The notes: generated from the sequence alone by a model not told the origin. Counted from the stretch's first letter, positions 53,273 to 63,908 are shown. The stretch: 64,000 nt of DNA from Nitrosospira sp. Nsp11 (GCF_900142705.1 NZ_FRBV01000004.1:163663-227662), one strand, 5' to 3'. Made by a program: numbers and translations.

Positions 53273-55879
53273 ATGCGTTTTGACAAGCTAACCACCAAAT
53301 TCCAGCAGGCGCTGGCGGATGCGCAGAGCATCGCGGTAGGGCAGGATAATTCCTATGTTGAGCCACAGCATCTGCTGCTTGCACTCTTGCAACAGGAGGA
53401 TGGCGGTACGATTTCGCTGCTGCAACGGTCGGGTGCAAATGTCCCTCCCCTGCGCGATGCACTAAAAAAAGCCATAGAGCGTTTACCCAAGGTGGAGGGT
53501 ACCGGCGGAGAAATCAACGCCTCGCGCGAACTGGGCAACTTGCTCAACCTTGCGGACAAGGAAGCGCAAAAACGCGGTGATCAATTCATTGCGTCGGAGA
53601 TGTTCCTGCTCGCCGTACTTCAGGACAAAGGCGAAACCGGCAACCTGCTGAGGCAGCACGGCGCCAACCGGCCAGCGCTGGAGCAGGCTATCAGCGAGGT
53701 TCGGGGTGGAGAAAACGTCGGAAGCGCCGAAGCCGAGGGCAGCCGTGAAGCCTTGAAAAAATATACTCTTGACCTTACCGAGCGCGCGCGCATGGGCAAG
53801 CTCGATCCGGTGATCGGACGTGACGACGAAATTCGCCGCACTATCCAGGTATTGCAGCGGCGTACCAAGAATAACCCGGTTCTGATTGGAGAGCCGGGCG
53901 TGGGCAAGACCGCCATCGCCGAGGGCCTGGCCCAGCGAATCATCAACGGCGAGGTACCTGAAACCCTGAAGGACAAGCGTGTGCTGTCCCTTGATATGGC
54001 GGCGCTGCTCGCTGGGGCCAAATACCGCGGTGAATTCGAGGAGCGCCTGAAATCTGTCTTGAAGGAGATTGCTCAGGCGGAAGGCAGCATCATCGTATTC
54101 ATTGATGAGCTTCATACCATGGTTGGCGCCGGCAAGGCGGAAGGTGCGATGGATGCGGGAAACATGCTTAAACCCGCGCTTGCGCGCGGCGAATTGCATT
54201 GCGTCGGCGCGACCACGCTGGACGAATACCGTAAATACATCGAGAAGGATGCAGCGCTTGAGCGGCGTTTCCAGAAAGTCCTGGTGGAAGAGCCCACCGT
54301 CGAAGCCACTATCGCCATTTTGCGTGGATTGCAGGAAAGATACGAAGTTCATCACGGTGTCGATATCACTGACCCGGCCATTGTCGCGGCGGCTGAACTG
54401 TCTCATCGGTATATAACCGACCGCTTCCTGCCGGATAAGGCTATCGATCTGATTGATGAGGCAGCGGCACGGATTCGCATGGAAATTGACTCCAAGCCCG
54501 AGGTGATGGACAGGCTGGACCGCCGTCTCATTCAGCTCAAAATCGAGCGTGAGGCGGTAAAAAAGGAAAAAGACGAGGCTTCACAGAAGCGCCTGGGTTT
54601 GCTGGAGGACGAAATAGCGAAACTGGAACGCGAGTATGCGGATCTGGAAGAGGTCTGGAAAGCTGAAAAATCGCAGGTGCAGGGGTCTCAACACATCAAG
54701 GAGGAGATGGAGAAGGTCAAGCTGGAGATAGAAGCGGCTACGCGCAAGGGAGACTGGCAGAAAGTCTCGGAACTGCAATATGGCCGGATTCCCCAACTGG
54801 AAGCGCAACTGCAGTCGCAGCTCAACAATCAGCAGCAGAGCGAAATGGCAGGGCAAGGCGCTGCGGAGAGCAAACCGAAGCTGCTCCGCACGCAGGTAGG
54901 CGCGGAAGAAATCGCCGAGGTGGTATCCCGCGCCACGGGTATTCCCGTATCGAAGATGATGCAGGGCGAGCGCGAAAAACTCCTGCATATGGAACAAAAA
55001 CTGCATGACCGTGTTGTGGGCCAGGATGAGGCGGTTCGCCTGGTGTCCGATGCTATTCGCCGCTCGCGCGCGGGGCTGTCCGATCCCAACCGTCCGTATG
55101 GCTCGTTTCTATTTCTGGGACCGACCGGCGTGGGCAAGACGGAATTATGCAAGGCCCTGGCAGGTTTTCTGTTTGATTCCGAAGATCATCTGATCCGCAT
55201 CGACATGTCCGAGTTTATGGAAAAACACTCGGTCGCACGATTGATCGGGGCGCCGCCGGGCTATGTGGGTTACGAGGAAGGCGGCTATCTCACCGAAGCG
55301 GTGCGCAGAAAGCCCTACTCGGTAATCCTGCTGGATGAAGTTGAAAAAGCGCATCCTGATGTGTTCAACGTCCTGCTACAGGTGCTCGATGATGGTCGCA
55401 TGACCGACGGCCAGGGGCGCACGGTGGATTTCAAGAACACCGTCATTGTCATGACCTCCAATCTGGGTTCGCAAATGATCCAGCAAATGGCTGGCGATGA
55501 TTATCAGGTGATCAAGCTGGCGGTGATGGGCGAAGTGAAGACCTATTTCCGCCCCGAGTTCATCAATCGCATCGATGAGGTGGTGGTATTCCATGCGCTG
55601 GACGAAAAGCATATCCAGGCCATAGCGCGGATACAGTTGCAATACCTTGAAGAGAGGCTCGCCAAGCTCCAGATGAAACTCGAGGTGACCGATGCGGCGC
55701 TGGCGGAGCTTGCCCAGGCGGGTTTCGATCCCATTTTTGGCGCGCGTCCCTTGAAGCGTGCCATTCAGGCGCAAATCGAGAACCCGCTGGCAAAGGAAAT
55801 ACTCGAAGGCCGCTTTTGCGCCAAGGACACCATCGCGGTGGATTGCAGAAATGGAATGATAGTGTTTGCGAAGTCGTGA
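53273..55879 (+). CDS. clpB: ATP-dependent disaggregase ClpB
   Basis: An 868-residue HSP100 chaperone that pulls proteins out of aggregates with DnaK. It has an N-terminal Clp domain (1-145), a first AAA domain with Walker A GEPGVGKT near residue 207 and Walker B VFIDELH, a middle coiled-coil domain (about 410-525) that marks it as ClpB, and a second AAA domain with GPTGVGKT near 610 and LLDEVEKAH. The substrate loop GYVGYEEGG is present. No ClpP-binding loop is expected or seen. AGGA lies upstream, a sigma-32 promoter is in place, and a terminator follows. Confidence 0.96.
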   Translation: MRFDKLTTKFQQALADAQSIAVGQDNSYVEPQHLLLALLQQEDGGTISLLQRSGANVPPLRDALKKAIERLPKVEGTGGEINASRELGNLLNLADKEAQKRGDQFIASEMFLLAVLQDKGETGNLLRQHGANRPALEQAISEVRGGENVGSAEAEGSREALKKYTLDLTERARMGKLDPVIGRDDEIRRTIQVLQRRTKNNPVLIGEPGVGKTAIAEGLAQRIINGEVPETLKDKRVLSLDMAALLAGAKYRGEFEERLKSVLKEIAQAEGSIIVFIDELHTMVGAGKAEGAMDAGNMLKPALARGELHCVGATTLDEYRKYIEKDAALERRFQKVLVEEPTVEATIAILRGLQERYEVHHGVDITDPAIVAAAELSHRYITDRFLPDKAIDLIDEAAARIRMEIDSKPEVMDRLDRRLIQLKIEREAVKKEKDEASQKRLGLLEDEIAKLEREYADLEEVWKAEKSQVQGSQHIKEEMEKVKLEIEAATRKGDWQKVSELQYGRIPQLEAQLQSQLNNQQQSEMAGQGAAESKPKLLRTQVGAEEIAEVVSRATGIPVSKMMQGEREKLLHMEQKLHDRVVGQDEAVRLVSDAIRRSRAGLSDPNRPYGSFLFLGPTGVGKTELCKALAGFLFDSEDHLIRIDMSEFMEKHSVARLIGAPPGYVGYEEGGYLTEAVRRKPYSVILLDEVEKAHPDVFNVLLQVLDDGRMTDGQGRTVDFKNTVIVMTSNLGSQMIQQMAGDDYQVIKLAVMGEVKTYFRPEFINRIDEVVVFHALDEKHIQAIARIQLQYLEERLAKLQMKLEVTDAALAELAQAGFDPIFGARPLKRAIQAQIENPLAKEILEGRFCAKDTIAVDCRNGMIVFAKS

Positions 55880-55997
55880 TCGGGGCGGGAGAAGGCGTTT
55901 CCCCGTGTAGTCCTGAGCAATCGAGGTAATAATTTTGACCCCGGCGGTCGACACCGCGCCGACAAACGGGCGTGTCCGACTGCCGGATCAGGACAAT

Positions 55998-56039
55998 AAA
56001 GGCCGCTCGCGGGCTAGCCCGACAGTGGCGCCTTTTTTT
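55998..56039 (+). terminator. probable intrinsic terminator after clpB
   Basis: A GC-rich imperfect hairpin centred on the perfect palindrome CGGGCTAGCCCG, with outer arms AAAGGC and GCCTTT, leads into seven T's. It fits the end of the clpB transcript. Confidence 0.6.
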
Positions 56040-56072
56040 CGTTTGCCTCCTGGTAAAACCCAGGGATAAGTG

Positions 56073-56171
56073 TCAGAGAAAGAAGTGAATGATAAGCGCT
56101 CTGGCAACCGACCAGGCAACGAATAGCGCAAGAATACTCCACGCAATGAAGACGAGAAGCTGATTGTGCAT
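56073..56171 (-). CDS. 32-residue single-helix membrane peptide
   Basis: The frame reads MHNQLLVFIAWSILALFVAW and then SVARALIIHFFL. It is a near-ideal single membrane helix with short polar ends. A perfect GGAGG lies 9-13 bases before the ATG on the minus strand, which is the main reason to believe it. It is on the same strand as the copper-type ATPase gene and 268 bases downstream of it. Small hydrophobic peptides often assist membrane complexes; its role is unknown. Confidence 0.5.
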   Translation of the reverse strand: MHNQLLVFIAWSILALFVAWSVARALIIHFFL

Positions 56172-56439
56172 CAGAAATGGTCCTCCATAAAAATGCGTTA
56201 CATCGGGCAGAAGCGGTAATAATTGGATTCCTCATCCTTACTATCGTTCGGGCCTCCAACCTCCGGCAGTCTCAGGTGCTCGTCGTGAAGAATGGGAGTT
56301 TCCGCTACCAGCGAGCAAAGCAATATGTCCTCGTCTTGATGTCTTTCGCGGTTCCTGTCAGCGCGGGCCACTGCTGTGTGTTCTGTTTCTTTGGTCCCGT
56401 GAAGTGCCCGCCTATCCCAGCAGCGGTTTCTGCGCGGAT

Positions 56440-58680
56440 TTATAGTTTGACGCGATTAAGCCGCAACGCATTGGTAACGACGGATACCGAGCTCATTGCC
56501 ATCGCAGCTCCAGCGAACATCGGCGAGAGCAGCAGCCCGAAAGCCGGATAAAGCACCCCGGCAGCAAGCGGTATACCCAGCGCGTTGTAGCCGAATGCGA
56601 AGACGAGGTTCTGCCGGATATTGCGCATAGTGGCATGCGAAAGCACGATGGCGCGCGCGATGCCGCGCAAATCACCCTTGACGAGGGTCACGCCGGCACT
56701 TTCCATCGCCACGTCCGTACCCGTACCCATGGCGATGCCCACATCGGCTTGTGCCAGCGCGGGCGCGTCATTGATGCCATCGCCAGCCATTGCGACCTTA
56801 CGCCCCTCGGCCTGCAACCGCTTTACGTGATCAGCCTTGTGCTCGGGAAGCACTTCCGCCAAGGCTTCATCAATACCAAGCTGTCGTGCAACTGCGTCCG
56901 CGGTCTGTTGTGAATCGCCGGTAAGCATGACAATACGGATTCCCTCTCTGCGCAAAGTGGCAAGCGCTTCAGGCGTCCCTTCCTTAATCGGGTCGGCAAC
57001 TGCCGCAATGCCGGCCAATGCTCCATCCACTGCGAAAAACACGACAGTTTTTGCTTCCGTGCGCCATCGTTCCCCCGTTTGTTCCCAGTGCCGCGTATCG
57101 ATATCATGCTGGGCGAGAAAATTACGGCTTCCCACAAGAACGCGCTTGCCTCCAATATTAGCTTGCACGCCCAGCCCATTAAACGCCTCGAAATCCTCAA
57201 TGGCGGGCAGCGTCAGGTCTCGCGCTTTGGCGCTCTCGACAATAGCGTGACCAATAGGATGCTCCGAAGGTTGCTCTACACCTGCGACAAGTGCGAGCGC
57301 CTCGTCATCGGCAATGCCTTTCGTAAAAAAATCAGTCAGCGTCGGGCGGCCAAGGGTCAAGGTGCCCGTCTTGTCCACCACTACGGTGTCGATTTCACGC
57401 ATACGCTCTATCGCTTCGGCGTTTCGAAAGAGGATGCCGGCGCCTGCTCCCTGCCCCATCGCTACCGTCATCGAGATAGGCGTAGCAAGACCCACAGCGC
57501 AAGGGCATGCGATGATGAGGACGGCAATAGCGTTTAGGAAAGCGTAGGTAAATCGGGGTTCAGGGCCGAGAAACCACCAGGCAAGCGCGGTGAGGGCAGC
57601 GATGGCGATGACGATCTGGACGAAGTAGGCCGCAATAACGTCCGCGAGCAGCTGAATTGGCGCGCGTGTACGCTGGGCATCCGCGACCATGTGGACGATA
57701 CGGGCCAGCAGAGTATCTGCGCCCACCCGTTCAGCGCGCATGATAAGCGAGCCGTTGCTATTGATGGTAGCGCCAGTGACCTTGTCGCCTGGCGCTTTTG
57801 GGGCCGGCATGGGCTCGCCGGTAATCATCGATTCATCGACTCGGCTTTTCCCTTCAAGCACAGCGCCATCAACCGGAATTTTTTCTCCCGGTTTCACGCG
57901 CAGCCGGTCGCCGGCCACGACTGTCTCAAGCGACACCTGCTCTTCCGTTCCATCATCGCGCAAGCGCCACGCCTGGTTGGGCGCGAGCTTCAAGAGCTGC
58001 TGAATCGCCCGGCTGGTCTGGCCCATTGCTCGCGTCTGGAGGTATTCGCCGAGTATCACCAGCGTCATGATGACCGCGGCGGCCTCGAAATAGGTTCCTA
58101 CTGAGCCATCATGTGCCCGAAACTCTTGAGGGAACAAGCCCGGCATGAATACTGCTGCCAGACTGAACAGGTAAGCAAATACGACTCCCATCCCGATCAG
58201 CGTATACATGTTTAGCGCGCGATGCACGAGAGAGAACCAGAATCTGCGCAAAATCGGCCAGCCCACCCACCAGACAACGGGCGTCCCTAACAGGAATTCG
58301 GCCCATCCGCGGGAACGCGGCCCCAGGCCAAATGGTTCATGAATGCCCATCATGGGCGCCATTGCGACCAAAACCAGAGGAATCGACAGCGCAAGCCCCA
58401 CTTTCAACCGCCACGCGAGATCGCGCAACTCCGAGTCATGGGCTTCTTCGCCTCCGCTCAAGCCAGTGCCGGCAATGGATACGAGCGACATGCCGCAAAT
58501 AGGGCAATCGCCGGGTGCATCCCGCAGGATTTCCGGGTGCATCGGGCACGTCCACTGGAGGGCAGCCCCTGCTGCCAGGGCAGAAGCCGAAGAGGGGTCG
58601 GAGCCTGCAAGGCGGTGGGTGTGATCGTGGTGCTGTTCGTGCTGCTGCGATGAGCCCGAACTGTTCACGTATTTGTTCAT
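56440..58680 (-). CDS. copper-type P1B ATPase
   Basis: A 746-residue heavy-metal pump of the inner membrane. A His-rich start ([10 protein letters not shown]) is followed by a YHS-like metal-binding motif, [20 protein letters not shown], in place of the usual CxxC HMA domain. The P1B features follow: TGEPMPAP, the metal-site CPC in [13 protein letters not shown], the phosphorylated Asp in DKTGTLTLG, the HP motif in [21 protein letters not shown] and the hinge [23 protein letters not shown], and the YHS-like N-domain, point to Cu(+) export. ATG 58680 is preferred over a TTG ten codons upstream. No regulator gene is adjacent. Confidence 0.92.
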   Translation of the reverse strand: MNKYVNSSGSSQQHEQHHDHTHRLAGSDPSSASALAAGAALQWTCPMHPEILRDAPGDCPICGMSLVSIAGTGLSGGEEAHDSELRDLAWRLKVGLALSIPLVLVAMAPMMGIHEPFGLGPRSRGWAEFLLGTPVVWWVGWPILRRFWFSLVHRALNMYTLIGMGVVFAYLFSLAAVFMPGLFPQEFRAHDGSVGTYFEAAAVIMTLVILGEYLQTRAMGQTSRAIQQLLKLAPNQAWRLRDDGTEEQVSLETVVAGDRLRVKPGEKIPVDGAVLEGKSRVDESMITGEPMPAPKAPGDKVTGATINSNGSLIMRAERVGADTLLARIVHMVADAQRTRAPIQLLADVIAAYFVQIVIAIAALTALAWWFLGPEPRFTYAFLNAIAVLIIACPCAVGLATPISMTVAMGQGAGAGILFRNAEAIERMREIDTVVVDKTGTLTLGRPTLTDFFTKGIADDEALALVAGVEQPSEHPIGHAIVESAKARDLTLPAIEDFEAFNGLGVQANIGGKRVLVGSRNFLAQHDIDTRHWEQTGERWRTEAKTVVFFAVDGALAGIAAVADPIKEGTPEALATLRREGIRIVMLTGDSQQTADAVARQLGIDEALAEVLPEHKADHVKRLQAEGRKVAMAGDGINDAPALAQADVGIAMGTGTDVAMESAGVTLVKGDLRGIARAIVLSHATMRNIRQNLVFAFGYNALGIPLAAGVLYPAFGLLLSPMFAGAAMAMSSVSVVTNALRLNRVKL

Positions 58681-59004
58681 GGTTGCAGGCTCTCTATAAA
58701 TTCCTCTCAAACCAAGTGTTCGGAATACGAAAGAAAGGCAAGTTTTATTTCAATGACTATGATTCATGTTAGGCCAGTTTCTGATATTCGCAGAAATTCA
58801 TAGCAGTTTTTGATGGACGATAAAGGCCTGCTGGTAACTGATGTCAAGACCGAAGCTATAGTCGCCTGCAGCACCACAGGTGGTACAGCCGCACTAAAAA
58901 TGATATTTCCGGTCCTTCATATTTCACTGCTGCCGTGATGGAGCAGACGATTCCCTGATTTGTTTCTTTTATTCTTTTTAGAGCAAATTCGGGCAAACAG
59001 CGAA

Positions 59005-59032
59005 TTGACATCAGCTCAGGGTGGTCTATGAT
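59005..59032 (+). promoter_or_regulatory. sigma-70 promoter of the heptose/glycosyltransferase operon
   Basis: A perfect TTGACA at 59005-59010 and TATGAT at 59027-59032, spaced 16 bases. It is the best sigma-70 match I found in the window and lies about 255 bases before the first gene. Confidence 0.65.
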
Positions 59033-59100
59033 AAATTCAGCGGACTGATCCTTCTGCTTATTTGCGTTGGATCCTCGAAGTAACCAGATATGCAGGCAGC

Positions 59101-59135
59101 GCCAGCCCTTGTGGCAGCGCTCTGTTGGGGCTGGC
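59101..59135 (+). promoter_or_regulatory. leader hairpin of the heptose operon
   Basis: GCCAGCCC and GGGCTGGC form a perfect 8-bp stem around a 19-base loop. No T-run follows, so it is not an intrinsic terminator. It would sit in the 5' leader of the operon and might affect stability or translation. Confidence 0.4.
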
Positions 59136-59286
59136 CTTAAGAAACGCGTTTCACTTTTATCGCTTTTGTGAAACAGGCCATAAAACAGCAATGACATAAC
59201 GGTCAAGGTTTTCGGCAAAACTTTCGCTTTGAATCAAGACCAGGCTCATCCAATTTTTTAGCTGGCTTCAGAGAAAAGGAAGGGGT

Positions 59287-61203
59287 ATGAAAAAGCGAAT
59301 AGCCCTGATAAGCGAACACGCTTCGCCCCTGGTGGCTGTGGGCGGTGCGGACACGGGCGGTCAGAATATTGCAGTGGCTGAGTTAGCCCAGCATTTAGCA
59401 GCTTTAGGTTACGAAATTGACGTCTTTACCCGCTGGGACGACCGGCGCGTACCAAAGATCATCAACTGGCGGAGCGGCATACGCGTCATCCATGTGCAAG
59501 CCGGTCCGGTAGCATTTATTCCCAAAGAGAAACTGCTCCCGCATATGCCGGCTTTTACAGAGGATATGCTTCGCTTTGTTGAAGCAGAAAATAACCCCTA
59601 CAAGCTTATCCACGCTCACTTCTTCATGTCTGCGCTGGTTGCGGCGGACATCAAGCGAAAACTCCGGATTCCTTTCATCGTTACCTTTCACGCCCTGGCG
59701 AAAGTGCGCAGAATCCACCAGGGTAAAAACGACTGGTTCCCCGAGGAAGGCTTTGCCATCGAAGAACGGATAATAGCAGAGGCCGACCAGATCGTGGCGT
59801 TATGCCCACAGGAGCACGACGACCTGGTCGATCTCTATCAGGCTGATCCAGAGAAAATTACGGTTATTCCAAACGGATTCCGCCCGGATGAGATCTATCC
59901 GCTGGATAAGTTGTTTGCCCGGATGGCATTGAAACTCGATCCCAAGGAAAAGATTATCCTGCAAGTAGGCCGTATGGTTCCGCGAAAAGGAGTTGATAAC
60001 GTCATAAAAGCGCTTGGTTATATGCGCCGGGAGCACAATTTCAAGGCGCGCCTGTTGATCGTGGGTGGCGAATCGGATGAGCCAGACCCAAAAATGACAC
60101 CAGAAATCGGCCGCCTGCAAAAGATCGCGGAAGCCGAGGGCGGGAGCGACCTGGTAACCTTTGCCGGACGCCGTCCCCGTGCCATGTTGCACTACTACTA
60201 CAGTGCAGCCGACGTATTTACAACCACGCCCTGGTATGAGCCGTTCGGGATCACTCCGCTTGAATCCATGGCCTGCGGAACGCCTGTCATCGGCTCGAAT
60301 GTCGGCGGGATCAAATCTACCGTGATGGATGGCAAGACGGGTTTTCTCGTGCGCCCCAACGATCCTGTCCTGCTTGGCCAGCGCATCCTGGAGTTGCTGC
60401 GCAGTAATAAGCTCATGATGTACTTCAAGGAAAATGCGATTCGTCATGTCAACGAAAACTACACATGGATGAAGGCAACACATCTCACCGCCAATATGTA
60501 CGAACGGATCGCGACGCAGAGTCCCTTGCGGGAAGATGACGAGGATGATCCGCTTTCGTACATCGATGATTCCTTCGATTCATTGATCGAAACCCTTAAG
60601 AAGTCGAAGCGGAAAATAAGTCTCGCTACCCTTGACTCAGCCCAGGCTGTCTATCGCTCGCTGGCCCGGGGGGGCAAGGTGCTGGTTTGCGGCAATGGCG
60701 GCAGTGCTGCGGAAGCGCAGCATTTCGCGGCAGAGCTAGTTGGCCAATTCGAGGCCACCGGACGCCGCGGCTTGCCGGTAATAGCGTTGACAGCGGATAC
60801 GACATTTGTAACTGCCTGGGCAAATGACTTCAGTTTTGATGAAGTGTTCGCCAGGCAGGTTGAGGCACACGGACGGCCTGGCGACGTTTTGCTCGTCATC
60901 AGCTCGAGCGGCCGGTCGCCCAATCTGATCAATGCGATCCGCGCAGCGCGTAAACAACAGATGTTCTCTATCGGGCTGCTCGGCAAGGGAGGCGGCCCCG
61001 CCGGGGAACTAACCGATGTCAACATCGTTATTCCATCAAACGAGACATCCCGTATTCAGGAGGTGCAGCTTCATGTTCTCCATATGCTGGGCCACCTGAT
61101 CGAGCAGCAGATCGGGGCTGACGACAACAAAACCGTTCAGATGCCGGAAGAATGGCCAATGGGTCAGCTCCACGTGGTCGGCCGATTAAAAAAACACCAT
61201 TAA
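59287..61203 (+). CDS. glycosyltransferase family 4 fused to a GmhA-like SIS isomerase domain
   Basis: A 638-residue fusion. Residues 1-410 are a GT-B glycosyltransferase: GGADTGGQNIAVAELAQHLA at residue 18 resembles sucrose-phosphate-synthase-type enzymes, and the GT4 donor site is EPFGITPLESMACGTPVIGS near 318. Residues about 435-630 are a SIS domain close to phosphoheptose isomerase: VCGNGGSAAEAQHFAAELVG near 463, VISSSGRSPNLINAI near 538 and VQLHVLHMLGHLIEQQI near 593, keeping the zinc His and active-site Gln. GmhA turns sedoheptulose 7-phosphate into heptose 7-phosphate, which fits the downstream gmhB and hldE. AAGGAAGGGG precedes the ATG. Confidence 0.9.
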   Translation: MKKRIALISEHASPLVAVGGADTGGQNIAVAELAQHLAALGYEIDVFTRWDDRRVPKIINWRSGIRVIHVQAGPVAFIPKEKLLPHMPAFTEDMLRFVEAENNPYKLIHAHFFMSALVAADIKRKLRIPFIVTFHALAKVRRIHQGKNDWFPEEGFAIEERIIAEADQIVALCPQEHDDLVDLYQADPEKITVIPNGFRPDEIYPLDKLFARMALKLDPKEKIILQVGRMVPRKGVDNVIKALGYMRREHNFKARLLIVGGESDEPDPKMTPEIGRLQKIAEAEGGSDLVTFAGRRPRAMLHYYYSAADVFTTTPWYEPFGITPLESMACGTPVIGSNVGGIKSTVMDGKTGFLVRPNDPVLLGQRILELLRSNKLMMYFKENAIRHVNENYTWMKATHLTANMYERIATQSPLREDDEDDPLSYIDDSFDSLIETLKKSKRKISLATLDSAQAVYRSLARGGKVLVCGNGGSAAEAQHFAAELVGQFEATGRRGLPVIALTADTTFVTAWANDFSFDEVFARQVEAHGRPGDVLLVISSSGRSPNLINAIRAARKQQMFSIGLLGKGGGPAGELTDVNIVIPSNETSRIQEVQLHVLHMLGHLIEQQIGADDNKTVQMPEEWPMGQLHVVGRLKKHH

Positions 61204-61220
61204 CAAGAGGAAGGCTTGGC

Positions 61221-61952
61221 ATGGATCAACAGAATATGGCTGGTAAAGTAATTATTGTTACGGGCGCGGGTCAAGGATTGGGTGAGGCTATTGCACGCAC
61301 GCTCGCTACAGCAGGGGCGGTTGTTTGCGGTTGCGATATCCAGGAAGACCGGGTAAGGAACGTAGCAACGGCAATCAGCGACGCAGGCGGCGCGGCTTAC
61401 TCATATCTGCTGGATGTTCGTAATGAGGATGAAATCAGGAAGACTGTCGATAGGGTTATCACTGAGCATGGGCGTATCGATGTTTTGATCAACAATGCCG
61501 GTACCGATACGACGCTCTCGATCGAAGATTTGAGCATCGCCGATTGGGACAGGGTGCTGGACGTAAATTTACGTGGCCCCTTCCTGTTGTCAAAAGCCGT
61601 CTATCCGCTCCTGAAGCGGCAGGGCAAGGGCCACATCGTTAACATTACCTCGACGGCTGCCAAGCGGGTCTGGACCGAGGCGACCGCCTACCATGCCAGT
61701 AAATGGGGACTACTCGGCTTCAGCCACGCCTTGCACGCCGAAGGCAGGCGGGACAACATAAAAGTTACTGCCGTGGTTGTCGGCGGGATGCGCACGCCCT
61801 TTATTATGGATCGATTCCCCGATACCGATCCAAATGTTCTCCAGGATCCCAGGAATGTAGCCGAAACAGTACGATTTGTCCTCACGCAGCCAGACGAGAC
61901 GGTGATTCCGGAGGTAATGGTGCTGCCCATGAGGGAGACATCGTGGCCGTAG
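61221..61952 (+). CDS. short-chain dehydrogenase/reductase
   Basis: A 243-residue NAD(P)-dependent SDR. The cofactor motif is VTGAGQGLGEAIARTLA near residue 13, with NNAG near 90, the catalytic Ser in NITSTAAKRVW near 142 and YHASK near 156. Start 61221 has AAGAGGAAGG upstream; an earlier in-frame ATG lies inside the previous gene. It is between the fusion gene and gmhB in the same operon, so its substrate is probably a sugar or sugar nucleotide. It is not an extended SDR like HldD. Confidence 0.88.
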   Translation: MDQQNMAGKVIIVTGAGQGLGEAIARTLATAGAVVCGCDIQEDRVRNVATAISDAGGAAYSYLLDVRNEDEIRKTVDRVITEHGRIDVLINNAGTDTTLSIEDLSIADWDRVLDVNLRGPFLLSKAVYPLLKRQGKGHIVNITSTAAKRVWTEATAYHASKWGLLGFSHALHAEGRRDNIKVTAVVVGGMRTPFIMDRFPDTDPNVLQDPRNVAETVRFVLTQPDETVIPEVMVLPMRETSWP

Positions 61953-62536
61953 CGCGGATGACGCAGGAAACAGCTGTCTTTATCGACAAGGACGGGACCC
62001 TTGTTCAGGATGTGCCATACAACGTCGACCCCGCAAATGTGCGCCTGACGGCAGGCGCGGGTAAGGCGCTACGCCATATGAAAAACGCGGGTTATCAGTT
62101 GATCGTCATTTCCAATCAATCCGGGGTCGCCAAAGGTTTATTTGAAGAAAGAGAACTTTTGCCTGTTAATGAACGGATACGAACATTGCTTGAACCGTAC
62201 GGCGTGGAAGTCGATGCGTTTTATTACTGTCCGCATGGGCCGGGCGATAGTTGCGCATGCCGTAAACCGAAGCCGGGAATGATTTTAAGGGCAGCAGCGG
62301 ATCATGTGATCGACCTGAAACGCTCGTGGATGATAGGCGATATCCTGCATGATGTGGAAGCCGGCAATCGTGCGGGTTGTTATACGATCCACCTTGATAA
62401 CGGTGGCGAGACGGAATGGGTAAGGGGCGACTATCGGCAGCCTCTGTACGCAGTCAAGGATCTGGCCGCGGCGGCGGATATTATTTGCCGCTATGCCAAG
62501 GCCAGCGCACTGTTGCCAGCGGTTGCCCCCTGCTGA
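61943..62536 (+). CDS. gmhB: D-glycero-D-manno-heptose 1,7-bisphosphate 7-phosphatase
   Basis: A 197-residue HAD-family phosphatase. The nucleophile motif is FIDKDGTLVQDVPYN near residue 13. VISNQSGVAKG, the zinc-finger-like CPHGPGDSCACRKPKPGM and IGDILHDVEAGNRAGC are characteristic of GmhB. The start is taken as GTG 61943, which overlaps the SDR stop and has GAGGGAG five bases upstream; ATG 61958 is an alternative five codons later. It removes the 7-phosphate between the kinase and adenylyltransferase steps of HldE. Confidence 0.92.
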   Translation: MAVARMTQETAVFIDKDGTLVQDVPYNVDPANVRLTAGAGKALRHMKNAGYQLIVISNQSGVAKGLFEERELLPVNERIRTLLEPYGVEVDAFYYCPHGPGDSCACRKPKPGMILRAAADHVIDLKRSWMIGDILHDVEAGNRAGCYTIHLDNGGETEWVRGDYRQPLYAVKDLAAAADIICRYAKASALLPAVAPC

Positions 62537-62609
62537 ATCGATGCTGTTGCGTGACGTCGATCCCAGTTTGTTTTTGTGACCCGGCATGCGACACGCGGGA
62601 AGGAGGGGT

Positions 62610-63908
62610 ATGAACAGCGATTATCTTGCCATCATCGATCGTTTCACGAGTCTCAACATACTGGTGATTGGCGACGCAATGCTTGATGTCTACCTGGACG
62701 GGTCGGCAAATCGCATTTGCAGGGAGGCTCCGGTACCGATTGTCGATATCAAGGATATCAAGGCAGTGCCGGGAGGAGCAGCCAACACGGCGGTGAATCT
62801 GGCTCAATTAGGCGCCCAGGTCGACTATATATCCGTCGTGGGTTGCGATCATGAAGCCGGGATGTTGAAAGACGCTCTTATCAGCCATGGCCTCGACATC
62901 TCGTCCATCCTGTGCGATCACGCGCGTCGGACAATAACAAAACAACGGGTAACCGCCGGCAGCCAACTACTGGTGCGTTTCGACACCGGCACGACCGAAG
63001 CCATCTGCGAGAGTCATGAAGCACGAATAATCGGCATCCTGAAAGAAAAATTTCATGAGGTGGATGCTGTCGTGATCTCGGACTATGGCTATGGCATTAT
63101 GACGGATAACGTCATTGGCATTCTCGGTGTTTTGCAGCATGAAAAAGAGAATGTCGTGGTAATCGACGCGAAGTCACTCGATAAATATAGACGCGTCGGC
63201 GCCACCGCGGCAAAGCCGAACTACCAGGAACTTGTGACGTTGCTTGCCATCACGGAGCCCGCCACAGGTGGCCACCGATCCGAGCAGATCAAATCCTATG
63301 GGCAGAGGCTGCTGGAAAAAACCGGAACAAGATATGTTGCGGCCACCATGGATATTGAAGGGGCGCTGTTGTTCCAGCACGGCAGGGAACCCTACCGTAC
63401 TTTCTCGAAGCCAGTCGAGAACAGCAAGGCTGCCGGAGCCGGCGATACCTATACCAGTGCGCTCACGCTTGCGTTAGCCAGCGGTGCGTCCATTGAAACC
63501 GCCGGCGAGATAGCCAAGTGTGCTGCGGCGGTGATACTTCAAAAATCAGGCACTGCTACCTGTACGCAAAACGAGCTGAACCAGTATTTTGGGAGCGGCA
63601 GCAAGTATGTGCAGGACTGGCAGGAATTAAAAAGCCAGATTGACACGTTCAGAAGGGAAGGCAAGCGTATTGTGTTTACGAACGGTTGCTTCGACCTGCT
63701 CCATAGTGGGCATGTTGCCTATCTTGAGCAGGCGGCCGACCTGGGTGATGTCCTGGTTCTGGCGCTTAATGCCGATGCCAGCATCAAACGCCTTAAAGGG
63801 GAAAACCGACCCATCAATAACCTGCACGAACGCATACGCGTACTGTCCGGGCTTGAGTCGGTGGCGCTCGTGACCTCGTTCGACGAAGACACGCCAATAC
63901 GTCTTTGA
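62610..63908 (+). CDS. hldE: HldE heptose kinase / adenylyltransferase, 3' end cut by an insertion
   Basis: A bifunctional enzyme of ADP-heptose synthesis, here 432 residues. The PfkB-type kinase (1-325) is complete: LVIGDAMLDVYLDG, VPGGAANTAVNLAQLG and AAGAGDTYTSALTLALA. The adenylyltransferase begins normally (VFTNGCFDLLHSGHVAYLEQ near residue 355) but stops after SFDEDTPIRL. Family members run about 50-70 residues further, including a GRSTT-type end motif. The stop codon TGA is the first triplet of sequence that looks like an IS end. The kinase half may work; the adenylyltransferase probably does not. AAGGAGG precedes ATG 62610. Confidence 0.9.
   Translation: MNSDYLAIIDRFTSLNILVIGDAMLDVYLDGSANRICREAPVPIVDIKDIKAVPGGAANTAVNLAQLGAQVDYISVVGCDHEAGMLKDALISHGLDISSILCDHARRTITKQRVTAGSQLLVRFDTGTTEAICESHEARIIGILKEKFHEVDAVVISDYGYGIMTDNVIGILGVLQHEKENVVVIDAKSLDKYRRVGATAAKPNYQELVTLLAITEPATGGHRSEQIKSYGQRLLEKTGTRYVAATMDIEGALLFQHGREPYRTFSKPVENSKAAGAGDTYTSALTLALASGASIETAGEIAKCAAAVILQKSGTATCTQNELNQYFGSGSKYVQDWQELKSQIDTFRREGKRIVFTNGCFDLLHSGHVAYLEQAADLGDVLVLALNADASIKRLKGENRPINNLHERIRVLSGLESVALVTSFDEDTPIRL

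Larger units (their letters stand above)
58681..59286. other. divergent intergenic region with the heptose-operon promoter and leader
   Basis: About 600 bases between the copper ATPase gene and the glycosyltransferase gene. It contains a strong sigma-70 promoter (59005-59032) and a GC-rich hairpin (59101-59135) in what would be a leader of about 250 bases. Nothing in it codes convincingly. No CueR-type operator was found for the ATPase. Confidence 0.5.

Noticed and set aside
58856..59218. 120-codon minus-strand frame
   Set aside because: It lies over the heptose-operon promoter and leader hairpin and looks like random translation.
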